Assembly (NCBI GenBank): GCA_902729315.2
Contig: LR746276.1
Location: forward strand, 4,627,669-4,691,668
Length of the DNA stretch: 64,000 nt
Reading direction: 5' to 3'
Source of the DNA: Spirodela intermedia
Lineage: Eukaryota > Streptophyta > Magnoliopsida > Alismatales > Araceae
The notes below the pieces were generated by a model. That model saw only the letters and a list, made by a program, of their open reading frames with translations, was not told the DNA's origin and did no database searches. A program made the translations under genes and the position numbers. Each line of letters begins with the position of its first letter. The first letter of the stretch is position 1. Shown here piece after piece: positions 25,501-35,549 of this stretch.

Positions 25501-28500
25501 CACATAAATTTGAACTACTACACCAACCCCACAATGTACATGACTGTGCAGCAATAAAGGGCATAGTCAACAAATAAACAGTTGGCCAGAAATCTAGTTA
25601 CTGCTAATATAACACATGAAGAAATCTTGTAGTAGTCTTCTTTAAACGTTATTTCGTTCTTCACTTAACTTTTCTCAGTGAATGATAATATCCTGTCTAT
25701 CTCTTTTTGGTTAGAATTTTGAAGGCTATACAAGGCCTGCATGCCTCTATGTTAGGTCTCCTTTTATTCTCCTCAATATAACTCTTATTTTTCTCCAATG
25801 TGGAGCCGTACACTCCTTCGCTCCTTAGCTTTCTCCCTCCTGGTAGGGTCTATTCCCCAAACTTCCAGCCTTGTGGGTTGCACTGCATTACTCCAGTCGA
25901 TAGAACTCTTAACAGGGTATTTCTTGTTTTTTGTTTTTCAAAGAGGAGCAGGATTTACTCCTTTCTTTTGTCCTAGCAACAGGGCATTTCTCTCATTTTC
26001 TGTGTCCTAGCAACAGGGCATTACCGTAACTGTTAGAGCTGTTAACAACAGGGCATTTCTCTCATTTGCAGCAGAACATAAAGTCTTGTGGGAATCCCAT
26101 ACTAAACTAAAGAGCACCTGGTGAAATGTCTGCTCCCTCTCTCCACACACCCCGCCCTCCCCCGCGTTTCTCTGACTGGCTGGTTATACAGGATGATGGG
26201 TCTCCACATTTACGTCCCCACAACCCCTCCCTGAAGGAAAATCACGAGAATAGAAATCAAACAATGATCTTCAACTTATGAAACAAACCATAAAAAAGAA
26301 TGTGCTTTATCTCCTATCCTGTGGCGAGATAATATAAAACCTTTTCAAACAGTGAAATCTGGCCGAAAAATGGAAGGTTTGAAATTGAAAAAACTCGTGA
26401 AGAAGAAAAAGAACCACCCACAAGTTATCCGATATTATTTGGATTTGCCTGATCCTAGTAGTCGGGACCTTGATAAAAAAGAAGATTAGTGAAGGGGTAC
26501 ACTGATAAGGGCAGATGAAGAGGAATAAATAGAAAGTCAAGGAAATAGAGGAAAGAAGGAGAAGAAAAAAAAACAACTGGCGCCTTCCATACACTGATGT
26601 TGCCGAAAAATGGTCCAGAATAGACATCAACTGTAGGGAGGAGGGAGGGTTCAAATGTTCCTAAGGTTACGTTTTTAATGCATTGGCATCCCCAAATAAA
26701 ATAAAAAAATTAAATCAACTCCATTCCAACCAGATGACGCAACTTTATCACCAAGAACCATCCAGACACAGATCCACTCTGTATTCCTCCAAAGTCATTC
26801 CTCGATATTAATTGTTCATCAACAAGACAATCGAGCAAGTCTAAATCTCATTTATGGATCTTCTAGGTAAAGTGAAGACGAAGCCATAGGTGATTCTAGT
26901 TCCTAGCGATACAATAAATGTGAGCAAGTAATTCTGTTTCTAACTCAAAGTGATGGACCGAATAACAAAGTTATGTTGTTTAAAGTCAGAACAATACTAG
27001 TCTTCAACTAAGTAATGGTGTGGTCTATTGCATAATCGACCATGAAGTAAATGTGAAATACGTATGAGACCAGCTGACACGTAGAGAAGCATTTAATTGC
27101 TTTTCTAGTTTAAATTCATGGGAAAAAAATGCAAGGTAACATCTATTAGATTTCCCACCCTGAATAAACGAGGAAATTTTGATAAGCCAACACATGATTT
27201 TATTGCGATTTTTCGCAGAAAATAACTTTATAAATACATCATCTAATATATGTACTGTGATCCAATATTCTGCGAGAACTTAGAAAGAGTAAAATGTTGT
27301 ACAGAAAGAAGTAAAGGCACACACCCCCTTGAAACGTTTCAGTTTCTTGATATCCAATTCCTGCAGAATGTACTCCAAGTTCATGCCAAAAACATGTGTA
27401 ACAGTCATTCTAAATTTATGTTCAATAACAGCTCCCATTTGGATGAGCTTCTGTTTCCAGATCTACAAATGAAATTTATTCAGAAAAACGAGGGCTCACA
27501 AAATTAAGTAAATCGGCATGGAAAGATAAGAAAAATATTCAATGAGAATATATAGACAAAAAAAAGGATGATGTACAACATAGAATTTTGAAGCATAACA
27601 TCATAAATATTTTTCTTGTTTTAGAAGTTTTGGATGAGTTTGCAACACTCATGCCCAGATATGTAGACAACCCACCCAACATCTCAACCAAAAATTATCT
27701 GTCTTTTTCTGCCGTACATGATGGCCCTGTAATCGTCTCAGAACCTAAAAAATCCGTAGTATCCAGCATAGAGTAAAAAACAATTCATAGAAAATCTTCC
27801 ACTGTGTTCGTTGAGCAGCTCTAACATAAAGACAAATAATTTAGTTTTACAATTTTACCCATGCAAGGTAGAGATCTTAGATTTACTTCTCACTGGAGAC
27901 CACACATTGATCCATCTTTGACTATTTTAATTCTGAATAAAATAATCTTACAAATTAAAAGTCTTTTAAACCCCTAGAAACGCAAAAAATGCAAGAAAAG
28001 GTGTGTACAGGTTTATTAGTAATCAACCTCCCATCAGATCTTAGAATTACATATCAATCCACTGATTATACCGGCAAAGAATACATCACCACTGCGATCT
28101 GATACAATCATCAGCGCAATGGATTGACATCGTCAAATTATATTTTTGAATAAAATATAAAATCCAACCCAGGTCCTAGATAAGTTCAGGCATTAAAAAA
28201 AGGATATGATCATCTAATGGACTACTCCCAGCCATCTTGAAAAAGGAAATGGTAACGTTTTACTGCATAGAGAATGTCTTAAGTGACAAATGGAATTGTC
28301 TGGCCATCGCATTCAGAGATGAATCAAATAATAAGTTTAGAGCAAGAAAAAAAATTACATCATGGTCACACGTATCGGAGTATTACCCGCATTTTGAATC
28401 GAATTCTCCTATAATTTACACATAACTGGGGTATACTCGAATATTTGAATCCTACATACTTGAATCAAACGTCATTCAGTCTCATACAGCATCGATACCG

Positions 28501-28693
28501 CATTAAGGGTCCACAGTGCCAGGACGAAGGACCATCAGTAAACAGAAGAAGAAGAAGAAGCAGAGGAGATTACTTGTAGTCTCCGGGGCTGGACACCCCT
28601 CTCGATCAGGAAGACCACCATCCCGCGAAACATCCCTTGAGGGTCGACCTGAAGGAGGGTCTTCTCCTCTGGGCGCGACCTTTTGGGCGCCAT
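7434..28693 (-). CDS. POLL: DNA polymerase lambda (family X), 14 exons, complete
   Basis: This nuclear repair polymerase fills short gaps in base-excision repair and end joining. Exons in transcript order are 28574-28693, 27325-27462, 24783-25166, 24526-24604, 24313-24443, 17921-17983, 16115-16294, 15971-16024, 13560-13648, 11393-11483, 8491-8571, 8150-8217, 7616-7700 and 7434-7532. They join in phase to 1662 bases, or 553 residues plus TGA, close to the known length of plant lambda polymerases. Domains are BRCT (about 20-105), a polar serine-rich linker (110-215), the 8-kDa domain with helix-hairpin-helix LPAIGKSM, fingers with [15 protein letters not shown], palm with CGGSYRRGK and GDLDMII (Asp401, Asp403), Asp468 in HRIDLK, and a thumb ending in [13 protein letters not shown]. 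All three metal-binding aspartates are present. The ATG at 28693 fits the family start (MAPKRS); an in-frame ATG 99 bases upstream is less likely. Confidence 0.96.
7616..7700 (-). CDS. POLL: POLL exon 13 (thumb)
   Basis: Residues 493-521, [18 protein letters not shown] and a short glycine-rich loop ending GKR. The open frame runs on through the 83-bp intron 13 by chance, but the family sequence resumes only in exon 14, in another frame. Confidence 0.93.
8150..8217 (-). CDS. POLL: POLL exon 12 (thumb)
   Basis: Residues 471-492, [20 protein letters not shown] then NR. The TG and NR motifs line the incoming-nucleotide site in family X. Donor CG|GTCAGT, phase 2. Confidence 0.95.
8491..8571 (-). 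CDS. POLL: POLL exon 11 (palm, catalytic Asp468)
   Basis: Residues 444-470, [16 protein letters not shown] through RHRIDLK. The aspartate of RHRID is the third metal ligand. Twenty-seven whole codons, acceptor TTTCAG, donor GTACGT. Confidence 0.95.
8572..11392 (-). other. POLL intron 10, 2.8 kb
   Basis: This is intron sequence between exons 10 and 11. It carries two open stretches that look more protein-like than the surroundings: 8968-9162 on the minus strand (contains [17 protein letters not shown]) and 9378-10034 on the plus strand. Neither could be assigned to a family and neither has convincing splice partners. No transposon ends were found. Confidence 0.6.
11393..11483 (-). CDS. POLL: POLL exon 10 (palm)
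   Basis: Residues 413-443: [14 protein letters not shown] followed by [12 protein letters not shown]. The first base completes a serine codon split by intron 9. Donor GAG|GTGAGT. Confidence 0.93.
11484..13559 (-). other. POLL intron 9, 2.1 kb
   Basis: AT-rich intron sequence with only short chance frames on either strand. No repeat ends or RNA gene seen. Confidence 0.7.
13560..13648 (-). CDS. POLL: POLL exon 9 (palm, catalytic Asp401 and Asp403)
   Basis: Residues 384-412 contain [26 protein letters not shown] is the nucleotide-binding signature of family X and GDLD gives two of the three metal-binding aspartates. The donor is AAAG|GTCTAC, phase 2. Confidence 0.95.
13649..15970 (-). other. 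POLL intron 8, 2.3 kb
   Basis: AT-rich intron. The open frame at 15563-15775 on the minus strand lies where a palm exon might be expected, but it has no family X motif and the flanking exons join in frame without it. Nothing else recognised. Confidence 0.7.
15971..16024 (-). CDS. POLL: POLL exon 8
   Basis: Residues 366-383, [18 protein letters not shown], a helix leading into the palm. Eighteen whole codons, acceptor AATTAG and donor GTGAGC. Confidence 0.92.
16115..16294 (-). CDS. POLL: POLL exon 7 (fingers, second HhH)
   Basis: Residues 306-365 contain [20 protein letters not shown], the second helix-hairpin-helix that binds the primer strand, then [19 protein letters not shown]. Sixty whole codons between AAAG and GTAGTA splice sites. 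Confidence 0.95.
16295..17920 (-). other. POLL intron 6, 1.6 kb
   Basis: Intron sequence. A 156-codon plus-strand open frame at 16887-17357 is antisense to the gene, rich in rare hydrophobic runs and without any recognised domain, and is taken as chance. Confidence 0.65.
17921..17983 (-). CDS. POLL: POLL exon 6
   Basis: Residues 285-305, [20 protein letters not shown] and a final lysine, end of the 8-kDa domain. Acceptor CCTGCAG, donor AAAAG|GTATTG, 21 whole codons. The intron before it is 6.3 kb because it carries the copia element. Confidence 0.93.
18615..18619. repeat. Left target site duplication of copia element (AAAGC)
   Basis: AAAGC lies directly before the left LTR and is repeated directly after the right LTR at 23649-23653. 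A perfect 5-bp direct repeat is the footprint of integrase-mediated insertion. Confidence 0.93.
18620..18874 (+). repeat. 5' LTR of the copia element
   Basis: This 255-bp copy begins TGTTGAAATAC and ends ATTCACA. It lacks a block of about 26 bp (near 18681) that the 3' copy has between GTGCTTC and CATGTC. Its terminal CACA replaces CAACA in the partner. Confidence 0.95.
18875..18886 (+). other. Copia primer binding site
   Basis: TGGTGTCAGAGC follows the LTR directly. It is one base different from the TGGTATCAGAGC complement of plant initiator tRNA-Met. Confidence 0.88.
18970..19990 (+). pseudogene. Decayed copia gag
   Basis: Frame pieces at 18971-19213 and 19346-19636 carry features of copia gag, including [20 protein letters not shown] and [18 protein letters not shown] zinc knuckle remnant, [16 protein letters not shown], lies near 19890-19940. 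At least two in-frame stops separate these pieces. Confidence 0.88.
20190..23330 (+). pseudogene. Decayed copia pol: protease, integrase, RT, RNase H
   Basis: In order along the plus strand: the protease core [11 protein letters not shown] near 20200; integrase with a His-His-Cys-Cys zinc site ending [10 protein letters not shown] near 20697 and then [12 protein letters not shown] starting [20 protein letters not shown] near 21960, with [29 protein letters not shown] and the catalytic [10 protein letters not shown] near 22410; and RNase H with [20 protein letters not shown] near 23130. Stops and frame changes occur throughout, so no polyprotein is made. Confidence 0.93.
23356..23367 (+). other. 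Copia polypurine tract
   Basis: The run TTGAGGGGGAA directly precedes the 3' LTR, as expected for the plus-strand primer. Confidence 0.8.
23368..23648 (+). repeat. 3' LTR of the copia element
   Basis: This 281-bp copy begins TGTTGAAACAC and ends TTCAACA, and is followed by the AAAGC target duplication. It is the fuller of the two LTRs. Confidence 0.95.
24313..24443 (-). CDS. POLL: POLL exon 5 (8-kDa domain, first HhH)
   Basis: Residues 241-284. It holds [16 protein letters not shown] and the helix-hairpin-helix [14 protein letters not shown]. The donor is CAT|GTTGGT, chosen because it restores IQEIV in exon 6 in frame; a neighbouring GT four bases further on would break the frame. Confidence 0.9.
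24526..24604 (-). CDS. POLL: POLL exon 4 (start of 8-kDa domain)
   Basis: Residues 215-240 plus one base: the segment with [21 protein letters not shown], which opens the family X 8-kDa domain. Acceptor CTCTACAG, donor GAG|GTATG. It is too short to show up as an open frame by itself. Confidence 0.93.
24783..25166 (-). CDS. POLL: POLL exon 3 (end of BRCT, linker)
   Basis: Residues 87-214. The BRCT signature tryptophan is in [14 protein letters not shown]. The rest is a polar, acidic and serine-rich linker with no fold, as in other plant lambda polymerases. The acceptor is TTGCAG and the donor GAT|GTATGG. Confidence 0.93.
25167..27324 (-). other. POLL intron 2, 2.2 kb
   Basis: Intron sequence. 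It carries a cluster of the short phrase ACAGGGCATT four times between 25912 and 26062, and a CT-rich patch near 26150. The 25798-26010 plus-strand frame and the 26307-26654 minus-strand frame have no recognisable domain. Confidence 0.6.
27325..27462 (-). CDS. POLL: POLL exon 2 (BRCT core)
   Basis: Residues 41-86, starting [14 protein letters not shown] after acceptor TTTGTAG. It contains [13 protein letters not shown] and closes with a GTGTGT donor in phase 0. This is the central part of the BRCT fold that contacts end-joining factors. Confidence 0.92.
27463..28573 (-). other. POLL intron 1, 1.1 kb
   Basis: AT-rich intron with a short GAA-type run at about 28544-28560 next to exon 1. No gene or repeat family recognised. 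Confidence 0.65.
28574..28693 (-). CDS. POLL: POLL exon 1 (start, BRCT begins)
   Basis: Residues 1-40. After a basic stretch that could act as a nuclear localisation signal ([11 protein letters not shown]), the first BRCT strand reads [13 protein letters not shown]. The donor is CAA|GTAATC, phase 0. Confidence 0.92.
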
Positions 28694-29056
28694 CACCCAC
28701 CTCCCACCTCCCAGGGCCGCCAAAATGAAGGAACTATCCTTCACTCGTATCCTATGCGCGCCAAAATGAAGCGACAGGTGCCTGCCCCCCACGCTGTATC
28801 ACCCCCGCGCACACACGTGTCGAAACACGCGTCTTTTTTTTAAACACGCGTTTACTACATGTGGCAGGCAAAGTGAGCCAAGGCCGGGCCTGTCCGGGCC
28901 GGGCCAGCTCGAGCCCGAAATCAACTTTGGGGACCTGGAGTACCGGCCACTGGAGAGAGAGGGGGAGAGAGAGAGAGAGAGAGAGAGATTGCTAGGTGGA
29001 TCACTACGAAAGGTCACCAGTAGTCACCAGAGAGAGAAGAAAGAGAAGGGGGAGGG
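28694..29056 (-). promoter_or_regulatory. POLL promoter and 5' leader, cut off by a retrotransposon
   Basis: The 363 bp upstream of the POLL ATG are GC-rich, unlike the introns. They contain a G-box CACGTG at 28814-28819, GGGCC repeats near 28880-28905 and a GA run at 28952-28988. The 5' LTR of a gypsy element begins at 29057, so any promoter further upstream has been displaced by about 18 kb. Which elements act is inferred from sequence only. Confidence 0.6.
28952..28988. repeat. GA microsatellite upstream of POLL
   Basis: An almost pure GA run with one GGGGG break. It reads CT in the direction of POLL transcription, a common feature of plant core promoters and 5' leaders. Confidence 0.9.
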
Positions 29057-29560
29057 TGACGTAGCCCATCCACGGCCCAACTCAAATATACTAGAAGTCT
29101 AGAAAGCGTGAAGTTGAACTGCTAGCTCTAGATGGCCTATTAACTAATACGTCTTAAAAGCATTATAATTAGTTTTTTTTCACTTTTTCATTTATTTTTC
29201 TACTTTTAATCATTTGATTTTTTATAAATTAATATTAATTCAAAATTAAGGTGTCATCATAACATAACAATCTTTTTAGCAACAATCCAATAAACTTCTG
29301 CCATATTTAAAGGCATCGTCCAAGAGGCATTCATTATATTCTACAAAAGTTTCTCTTTGTTGAGACTATATCTCTTTGCTAGTGAATTCTAGCACCTTTC
29401 TTTTGAATTCAGAGAAATCTTATCAACCTTATGAATTGAAAATTGCCTTTTGTAGATTCAAGGATCACAATTTTCAATTTCTACCAATTGAAGGCAATGA
29501 ATCTTCTAATAAATTGATCTTTGTAGATTCAATGACAAGATTTCATCTATACACAACTTA
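29057..29560 (+). repeat. 5' LTR of the outer gypsy element
   Basis: About 504 bp starting TGACGTAGCCCATCCA. It matches 46802-47267 in order: CTAGAAGTYTAGAAAGC-like start, GGCCYATTAACTAAT, TATTTAAARGC and RATTCAAGG blocks. Divergence is high, so boundaries are approximate, especially the 3' edge. Confidence 0.78.
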
Positions 29561-29599
29561 GTATGGATCAATTAGTATTATACTAAGGCTTTACTTTCC

Positions 29600-30170
29600 A
29601 TAATTTATCACCAAAAATGTCATGTGATAAAAGAATTCACACTTATGAGGAGAAAGTTTTTGACATATGTCCTTTTTATCAAACATATTTTTTTGAGTTT
29701 CAAGAACATTATGATAAGAAATTTGAAGATATAAATGATAGTTCAAAGAAACTATTCTTTTGTTTGACCTAGATTTTTCATTTATGAGCTCAAAATGTTC
29801 AAAACAACAATGGTTTTAGGCATCTTACTTAGAGAAATCTATCAAATGACATAAGTACATGAAGTCAATCTAAAGAGAATGATAATAGAGAATTTTGAAT
29901 AAAATTGAGTTGCTCTATTTTAATAGCCATTGGAAAATTCAAGAATTTCTAAATTAGATATCAAAAGTTGAAGGATTTTTCCAAGATAAGAAAATTATTG
30001 ATGAAGAATAGGTGAGATTAATTACATATAAATTAAAGGGTGGCGCATTTTCTTTGTGTGATGAACTTCAGTTCACTCATGCAAGATCAAGAAAAGATTT
30101 ACCTTGTACTTAAGATAAAATGAAGAAATGGTCAAAATCTTGAATTCTTATTAAATATTTTAGCTTTATT
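29600..30170 (+). pseudogene. Outer gypsy gag remnant
   Basis: A plus-strand trace with VRLITYKLKGGAFSL followed by DKMKKW, the conserved tail of a Ty3/gypsy gag helix bundle. It is full of stops and is broken off near 30170 where LINE sequence begins. Confidence 0.7.
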
Positions 30171-30179
30171 AACCTCTTG

Positions 30180-32120
30180 TTACACCCTTTGGCCCCATTG
30201 CATCATGATATATTATTTCCTTCATGCTTCATTTCTCTTAATCCTAACCTTTGTATGACATTGTTAAATTCGTACATTAGGGGAAAGTTTGGGATGGCCA
30301 CCCCAATTTTTTCTCCATAATTTCTAATCATATTAAAATCCCCTTAGTCAGCAACGGTTTGTTATTTCTCCACCATGATTTCCCATAAATCTCATAGGAT
30401 GCATATATTATAATTTTCAAGGCTGTCTTGGACCTCTAAATCTAGAATTGCACATTGATCATGGTATGTAACAGGTGTGAGATTTACATAGTCTTTCTAG
30501 AAAATCCAAATTTCGTTCCTTTTATTGCACTACACATTATCCATACTCAGTTTTGTTTATATATTTTCTACTTTCTGACTTTCTATAAATATTTCAATGA
30601 TAGCAAGTACTTCAGTTTTGTGTTTATCTAACATTTTTCTAATTCTAGTTCTAGAGGAAATGTTACTAATGCCTCTACAATTCCAAATTATTATGCTAGA
30701 CATCTAAGTCTCCAGTAGATTGGAACTAAGTTTTAACTCTCGTCCTCTATTTAGAGCTATTAATTATTATACTAGGTTTCTTCACTACAATTCATCTTCT
30801 TACCTACCTTCCCCTGAATCATTATTTTTGCTCCATCCCTTCCTCAGTATTCAGATTTTCCTTTGTCCCAACCTCTAATTCCACCTTATCTGCCTCGCGA
30901 TCATTGATTGATTCTTCGCTATCTTCTGAAAAACTGAAGTGTTCTATTAATTGTAATGAATTGAGGATCTGATCTACTAGGAGATTCGCTCTATATGTTT
31001 TTCTGATGGACTATTTTCCTACATTTCATCAATCCCTCCTCAGTGTTTTTTCCCTCTTGTTTTGGCCTTTCTTCCTTTTTCTCTACTACCCTGTGTGGTC
31101 ATAGATGATGCTGTCAAAAGTAGGTTCCTTTCTACTCTCTGATCTCCCCCCCACCATTTCAGTCATTTGATCTAACATCAATCAATGTCTTAAGGGTGAC
31201 ACACATACCTCCTTTATAGTGACTTGTCTCCTCTATCCCCTATATGGAGTTTAGTTGAGGTATTTTCATCTCTTCAATACTATTCAATCTATGAAGCTCA
31301 TTTATCTTACTATTTTCATCAATTTTGATTCCCTCATTATAAACTACATCATATCCTTCCTTAATTGCCTCTTCTTTGTTCGCTATCATCTTTATATCTA
31401 TCATCTTTTGATCATTCAGACTCCTCTTGTATTTTGTTCACTCGTATTCTCCTCCCTTCCCTCCTTTGTAAACTACATCAGTCTCCTTCTATGAACATGG
31501 CATATTCCTTTCGAAAGCTTGTCTTGTGCCCACTCATCTTGACAATCCTCCATCCTTAAACACCCTTACCATCTTTTATCCCCTCCCCTATGCTGGTCAG
31601 TCCCTTGAAATCTATGATCTTTCTTATTATACCATAGTTCCACATAATCCATAATCCACATTTTTAATCATAACATATTCTTGGATTGGGTGGGAGATAT
31701 TTACTACAATGCATGCTCTGGCATACCATGGTCTAATGAATTCGGTTATGTCTTTGTATATACATATGAATGTTCCAAGCATTTCTATAATAGCTTGGAA
31801 TGTTGAGGGATTTAGAAAATGTGGTCTAATTCTAGGGAAACCTGCTCATATTGGAACAAAAGGAGGGTCTAAGCCAAGCGAGAAAAAAGGAGACCAACAA
31901 AATGAGTTCATTATCTCCACCTTAATGTTGCATAGTGATCAGCTCCACACAATTTGAAACTCTGAGCTTAGTTTGAATCTCAATATGGCATGCCTAGCAT
32001 CAAAAGCCCCTACAAAGACCTTTCCTTCTAAATTGCCAACCCATTTAAGCTCATCCCTAATGATCATTAAATTGGGTATGTTCCTCTTAACTTTACCTAC
32101 CTACTATAGCCTCTTTGAAT
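30180..32120 (-). pseudogene. LINE (L1-type) fragment: ORF1-like region and endonuclease start
   Basis: On the minus strand the part near 31960-32110 resembles the DUF4283 RNA-binding region of plant LINE ORF1 (GKVFVGAFDARHAILRFKL), followed near 31700-31740 by YARACIVVNISHPI. Near 30703 a new frame starts MSSIIIWNCRGISNI, the N terminus of an APE-type endonuclease, and runs with stops to about 30190. Reverse transcriptase is absent. It is inserted antisense within the outer gypsy element. Confidence 0.7.
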
Positions 32121-32799
32121 GGGGTAGCTAGTTGTTCTGCTTCCTTATAGGAGAACTCTAGGATTAGGACACCTTATGAGATATAGTGGCTCTTTTGTTG
32201 GCTTACATCTACATATTTTGGTCTTATATGGTCATTTTGGGTGATTTCTGCATAGGATAGCCTACGGGTTGATCTTTAAATTCCTCTAGGTTCCTTTGTG
32301 TTTAGATCATCTACATTCCTCTCTCATTTGTTGGTTCTCCTATTTCCTGAATAGGGGTTTCTACTCTATTCACTCATTTTGATGTTCACCATCCTCCATC
32401 TGATTTCTATCAATTGTCTTTGGGAATGCATTTGACAAAAAATGATTCTTACATGATTTCTAGATTTAAAAGTTGACTTTGATGGGATATAGAAGAAAAA
32501 AATTATTATTACAATCATTTTTCAAATTAAGTGATATAATTATAGCAACAAAACACGTCAAATCTTTGTTAAAAAAAGCAAAAAATAGATTTTAGGATTC
32601 TAGAAATATCTCATATTTTCAAGAGGACAAGTCTAAATCATCAATCTAGAGGCAGGACTACAACTACTACACAAAAATCAAGGGAATAAATACCATCTAA
32701 ACAAAGTTTTGTACCCAAAAATGTGTCTACTCTACTATCAAATATTAAAAATCTAATAAAGAATGACACAAATAAAATACTAGTCCAAGCATGGTATAG

Positions 32800-34312
32800 T
32801 AAATTTTATAAAAGTAACTGAAGATGAAGATAATGACAAAGTGAAAGATTAAGAAGAATTTTAATAGAACATTATTGAATGTGGCAATGGAGAAAGAACT
32901 ATCTTGTTCTCTTAGTCACCAAGCAAGGAGGAACACCCTCAAAGACATAACATGTCTTGAATGAGGTGCACTATCAATGGGAAAGTATGTGACATTTGAT
33001 TATTATAATGACGAAAAATATTATTTCAACAATTATGGTACAAAAAATTAAACTGAAAATAGAAAAATATCCACATTTATAAAAGATTGCTTAGATAAAA
33101 TAAGATTATGAAACCAAAGTAACATAGTTTTTATTCAGTAAGCTTTTTAATTTGGAAAATATACTTTGAACAAATTCAGTGTGATATGATTGATATAGGT
33201 AAATGTCATCTTATATTAGGTAAACTATGACAATCTGATTTAGATGTCACACACTAAGAGATAATAATTATTATACAAATAGAGAAATTTATATTTTTTA
33301 TGCCTAATGAAAGACACTGATTTTCAAATAATGTGAAGGGAAAAAAAGAATAATTTCATGTTAATTGATAAACAAGAACTCTTCAACAAAATGAACTTAG
33401 AGTTAGAAATATTTATGCTCATGAAAAAAATAAATTTTTCCTATGATTCTCAAAATATTTGAGACTACTAAAAAAGTGTTAAGTGACTTTATTGTCAACT
33501 AACATATGCCAAATCTCTTTCTTCCCTTCAAAGATATACAACATCATATTTTTATTTAAGGAGCTACTTTGCCAAATTTCCTCATTATCAGATGAGTGAT
33601 TATTAAAATTACATTCTATAAGGATAGATTTGAAAAATTAGTAGACAAAGACTTATTCAAAAATCATGACCCCATACTTGGTTTCTACAATATTAGTTCC
33701 AAAACAAATATCAAAGTTGACAGATATGTGTAGATAATCAAGATTCTCATTAAATATAGATAGATATCTAATTTGAAGGTTTGATTATATTTCTGATATC
33801 TTGTGTGGCTTAATTGTTTTTATAAAGTTCATCTAAAACGTGGATACCATCAAATCCAAAATTTCTGTATGATGAATGAAAAATAGTTTTAAGACAACAA
33901 TAGAACTTTATGAATGATTTGCAATTTCATTTTCTTTGTTAAATGTGCCTAACACATTGACGAGCATGACAAATCAAGTACAAAAATTATTTGTTGGAAA
34001 AATTATTTTTTTTATTTTGATGACATTTTGATGAACAATACTAATGACGAATATTATATTTTTCATTTGATAACTATGTTAATGGTCTTAGAACAAATTG
34101 ATATGTAACTTTGAAGAAATGTATTTTTATGACTATGAATTTACAATTCTTGAGATATCCAATTAGTACATATAACATTAAAGTTGATTAAGAGAAGTTA
34201 TGAACTATTAAAACATGGTCAATCCCTAAGAATATAAATAAGGTGAGTAGTTTCTATAGTTTCTATTGTGTTTAATGAAATTTTATCAGACATTAAAGTC
34301 CCTAGGCTTGAT
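32800..34312 (+). pseudogene. Outer gypsy protease/RT remnant
   Basis: A decayed plus-strand region. CDMIDIGKCHLILGK near 33180-33230 corresponds to the post-protease segment of Ty3/gypsy pol. Later, GLYEWF and VGKIIFFYFDDILMNNTNDE near 33960-34040 mark the RT palm with an intact FDD. It stops abruptly at 34319 where the inner LTR begins. Confidence 0.75.
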
Positions 34313-34319
34313 CGATAGA

Positions 34320-34565
34320 TGTTGGAATAGTCCTATAAGACAGAAGGGCAACTAACTATGTAAGGGGGAATAGGGATCAAATCAAAGGACAACAATCACG
34401 TTGAAAAAGTAGATAGAGGTTGGAGTGCCTTGAAACCCCAAAGTAGGGTTCTAGCTCTTCTCTCTCTCTATCTTTTCCTCTTCTCACCCACACAAGCTGC
34501 ATCAACTAGGGGGGATAAATTTGTTGTATTTCCTATTTTCTCATCTAGAGAATGGTGCTATCACA
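34320..34565 (+). repeat. 5' LTR of the inner gypsy element
   Basis: 246 bp, TGTTGGAATAG to GCTATCACA. It shares with 45191-45433 the phrases GACTAACTATGTAAG-like start, AAGGTAGATAG, TCTTTTCCTCTTCT, CTAAGGGGGGAAA-like and CTCATCTAGAGAA. Confidence 0.85.
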
Positions 34566-34580
34566 TTTGGTATTAGAGCC
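34566..34580 (+). other. Inner gypsy primer binding site
   Basis: TTTGGTATTAGAGCC sits directly after the LTR and differs by one base from the initiator tRNA-Met complement. Confidence 0.82.
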
Positions 34581-34589
34581 ATTTGATAG

Positions 34590-35500
34590 CCACCATGCCA
34601 CCTATTGCACCATGGGATCTAGGGGATTGAAAACCCATATGGACCACTTGGATGGTGACATCTCAATTTAAATGAGGTCAGCATGCTCTAGTGTAGGGTG
34701 ACCTAGATCAAGATCACCTTAGACCTCCTCCTTGACTAGGTTCTACAATGACTCAACTGCTTGGAGTAACCACCCTCGTCTTCTTAGCTTGGTGAACCAA
34801 GTACAATACTTTTTAGTATACCATCAACCAACAATAGCCAATAGTGTAGCCCAAACCAAAACCCTAGTGCTCCACTAGCAAGTCTCATGGTGGGCATTAC
34901 CTTGTTGGACTCAAGTGATGGCACGATGCTTTCTTAGCTAGAGACTCTCTTCTTCACACAGGACAACCCTACATAGTGGGTTTATCACATTTAACTCTTC
35001 TTCAAGGTAAGCAACACGACAAAACAAAGTGGGATCACCACTATAGCAATGAGAATGAAAGGAGATGTCCTTAGCTAGTACATCTAGATTTTAAAACAAT
35101 GTTCATTTTGATATTGGCATGACTTTTGCAATCAATTACTAAAATGCTTTGGAAATCCACATGCTAATGACTATTACCAAAAAAACTCTTTTGTTTGAAG
35201 TAATATAGGACAATTGCAGAACTTTAATGACTTCAAAGTCATTGTCTTATTGGGAATGGTCCTTAATCATTTGAAAATTAAAATAGTCATCAAAATCAGA
35301 ATGTTCAAATCCTTCAAGCTGAAAGAAACTATTGACTTAACTTAATTGGCTGAAACATGTCTCATCACACTTGAAAACTTTGGTAGTCATTGTACAACCA
35401 AAGCCAAAACCATTTAGTACCTAAAGAAAGGAGTAAAAGGTTTAGTTCACTAATAAAAAGTTTCAAAGTAAAAGGCCACTAATAAGAGAGGCATCTAGCT
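34590..35500 (+). pseudogene. Inner gypsy gag remnant
   Basis: A plus-strand trace after the primer binding site, beginning with an ATG at about 34592. The later part (35150-35400) follows the layout of a gypsy capsid, but stops are so frequent that no frame exceeds a few dozen codons. The call rests mainly on position. Confidence 0.5.
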
Positions 35501-35549
35501 ATTGTTGGTGCATAAAGAGGACACTGATGAAAAAATTGAGCAAAACATA

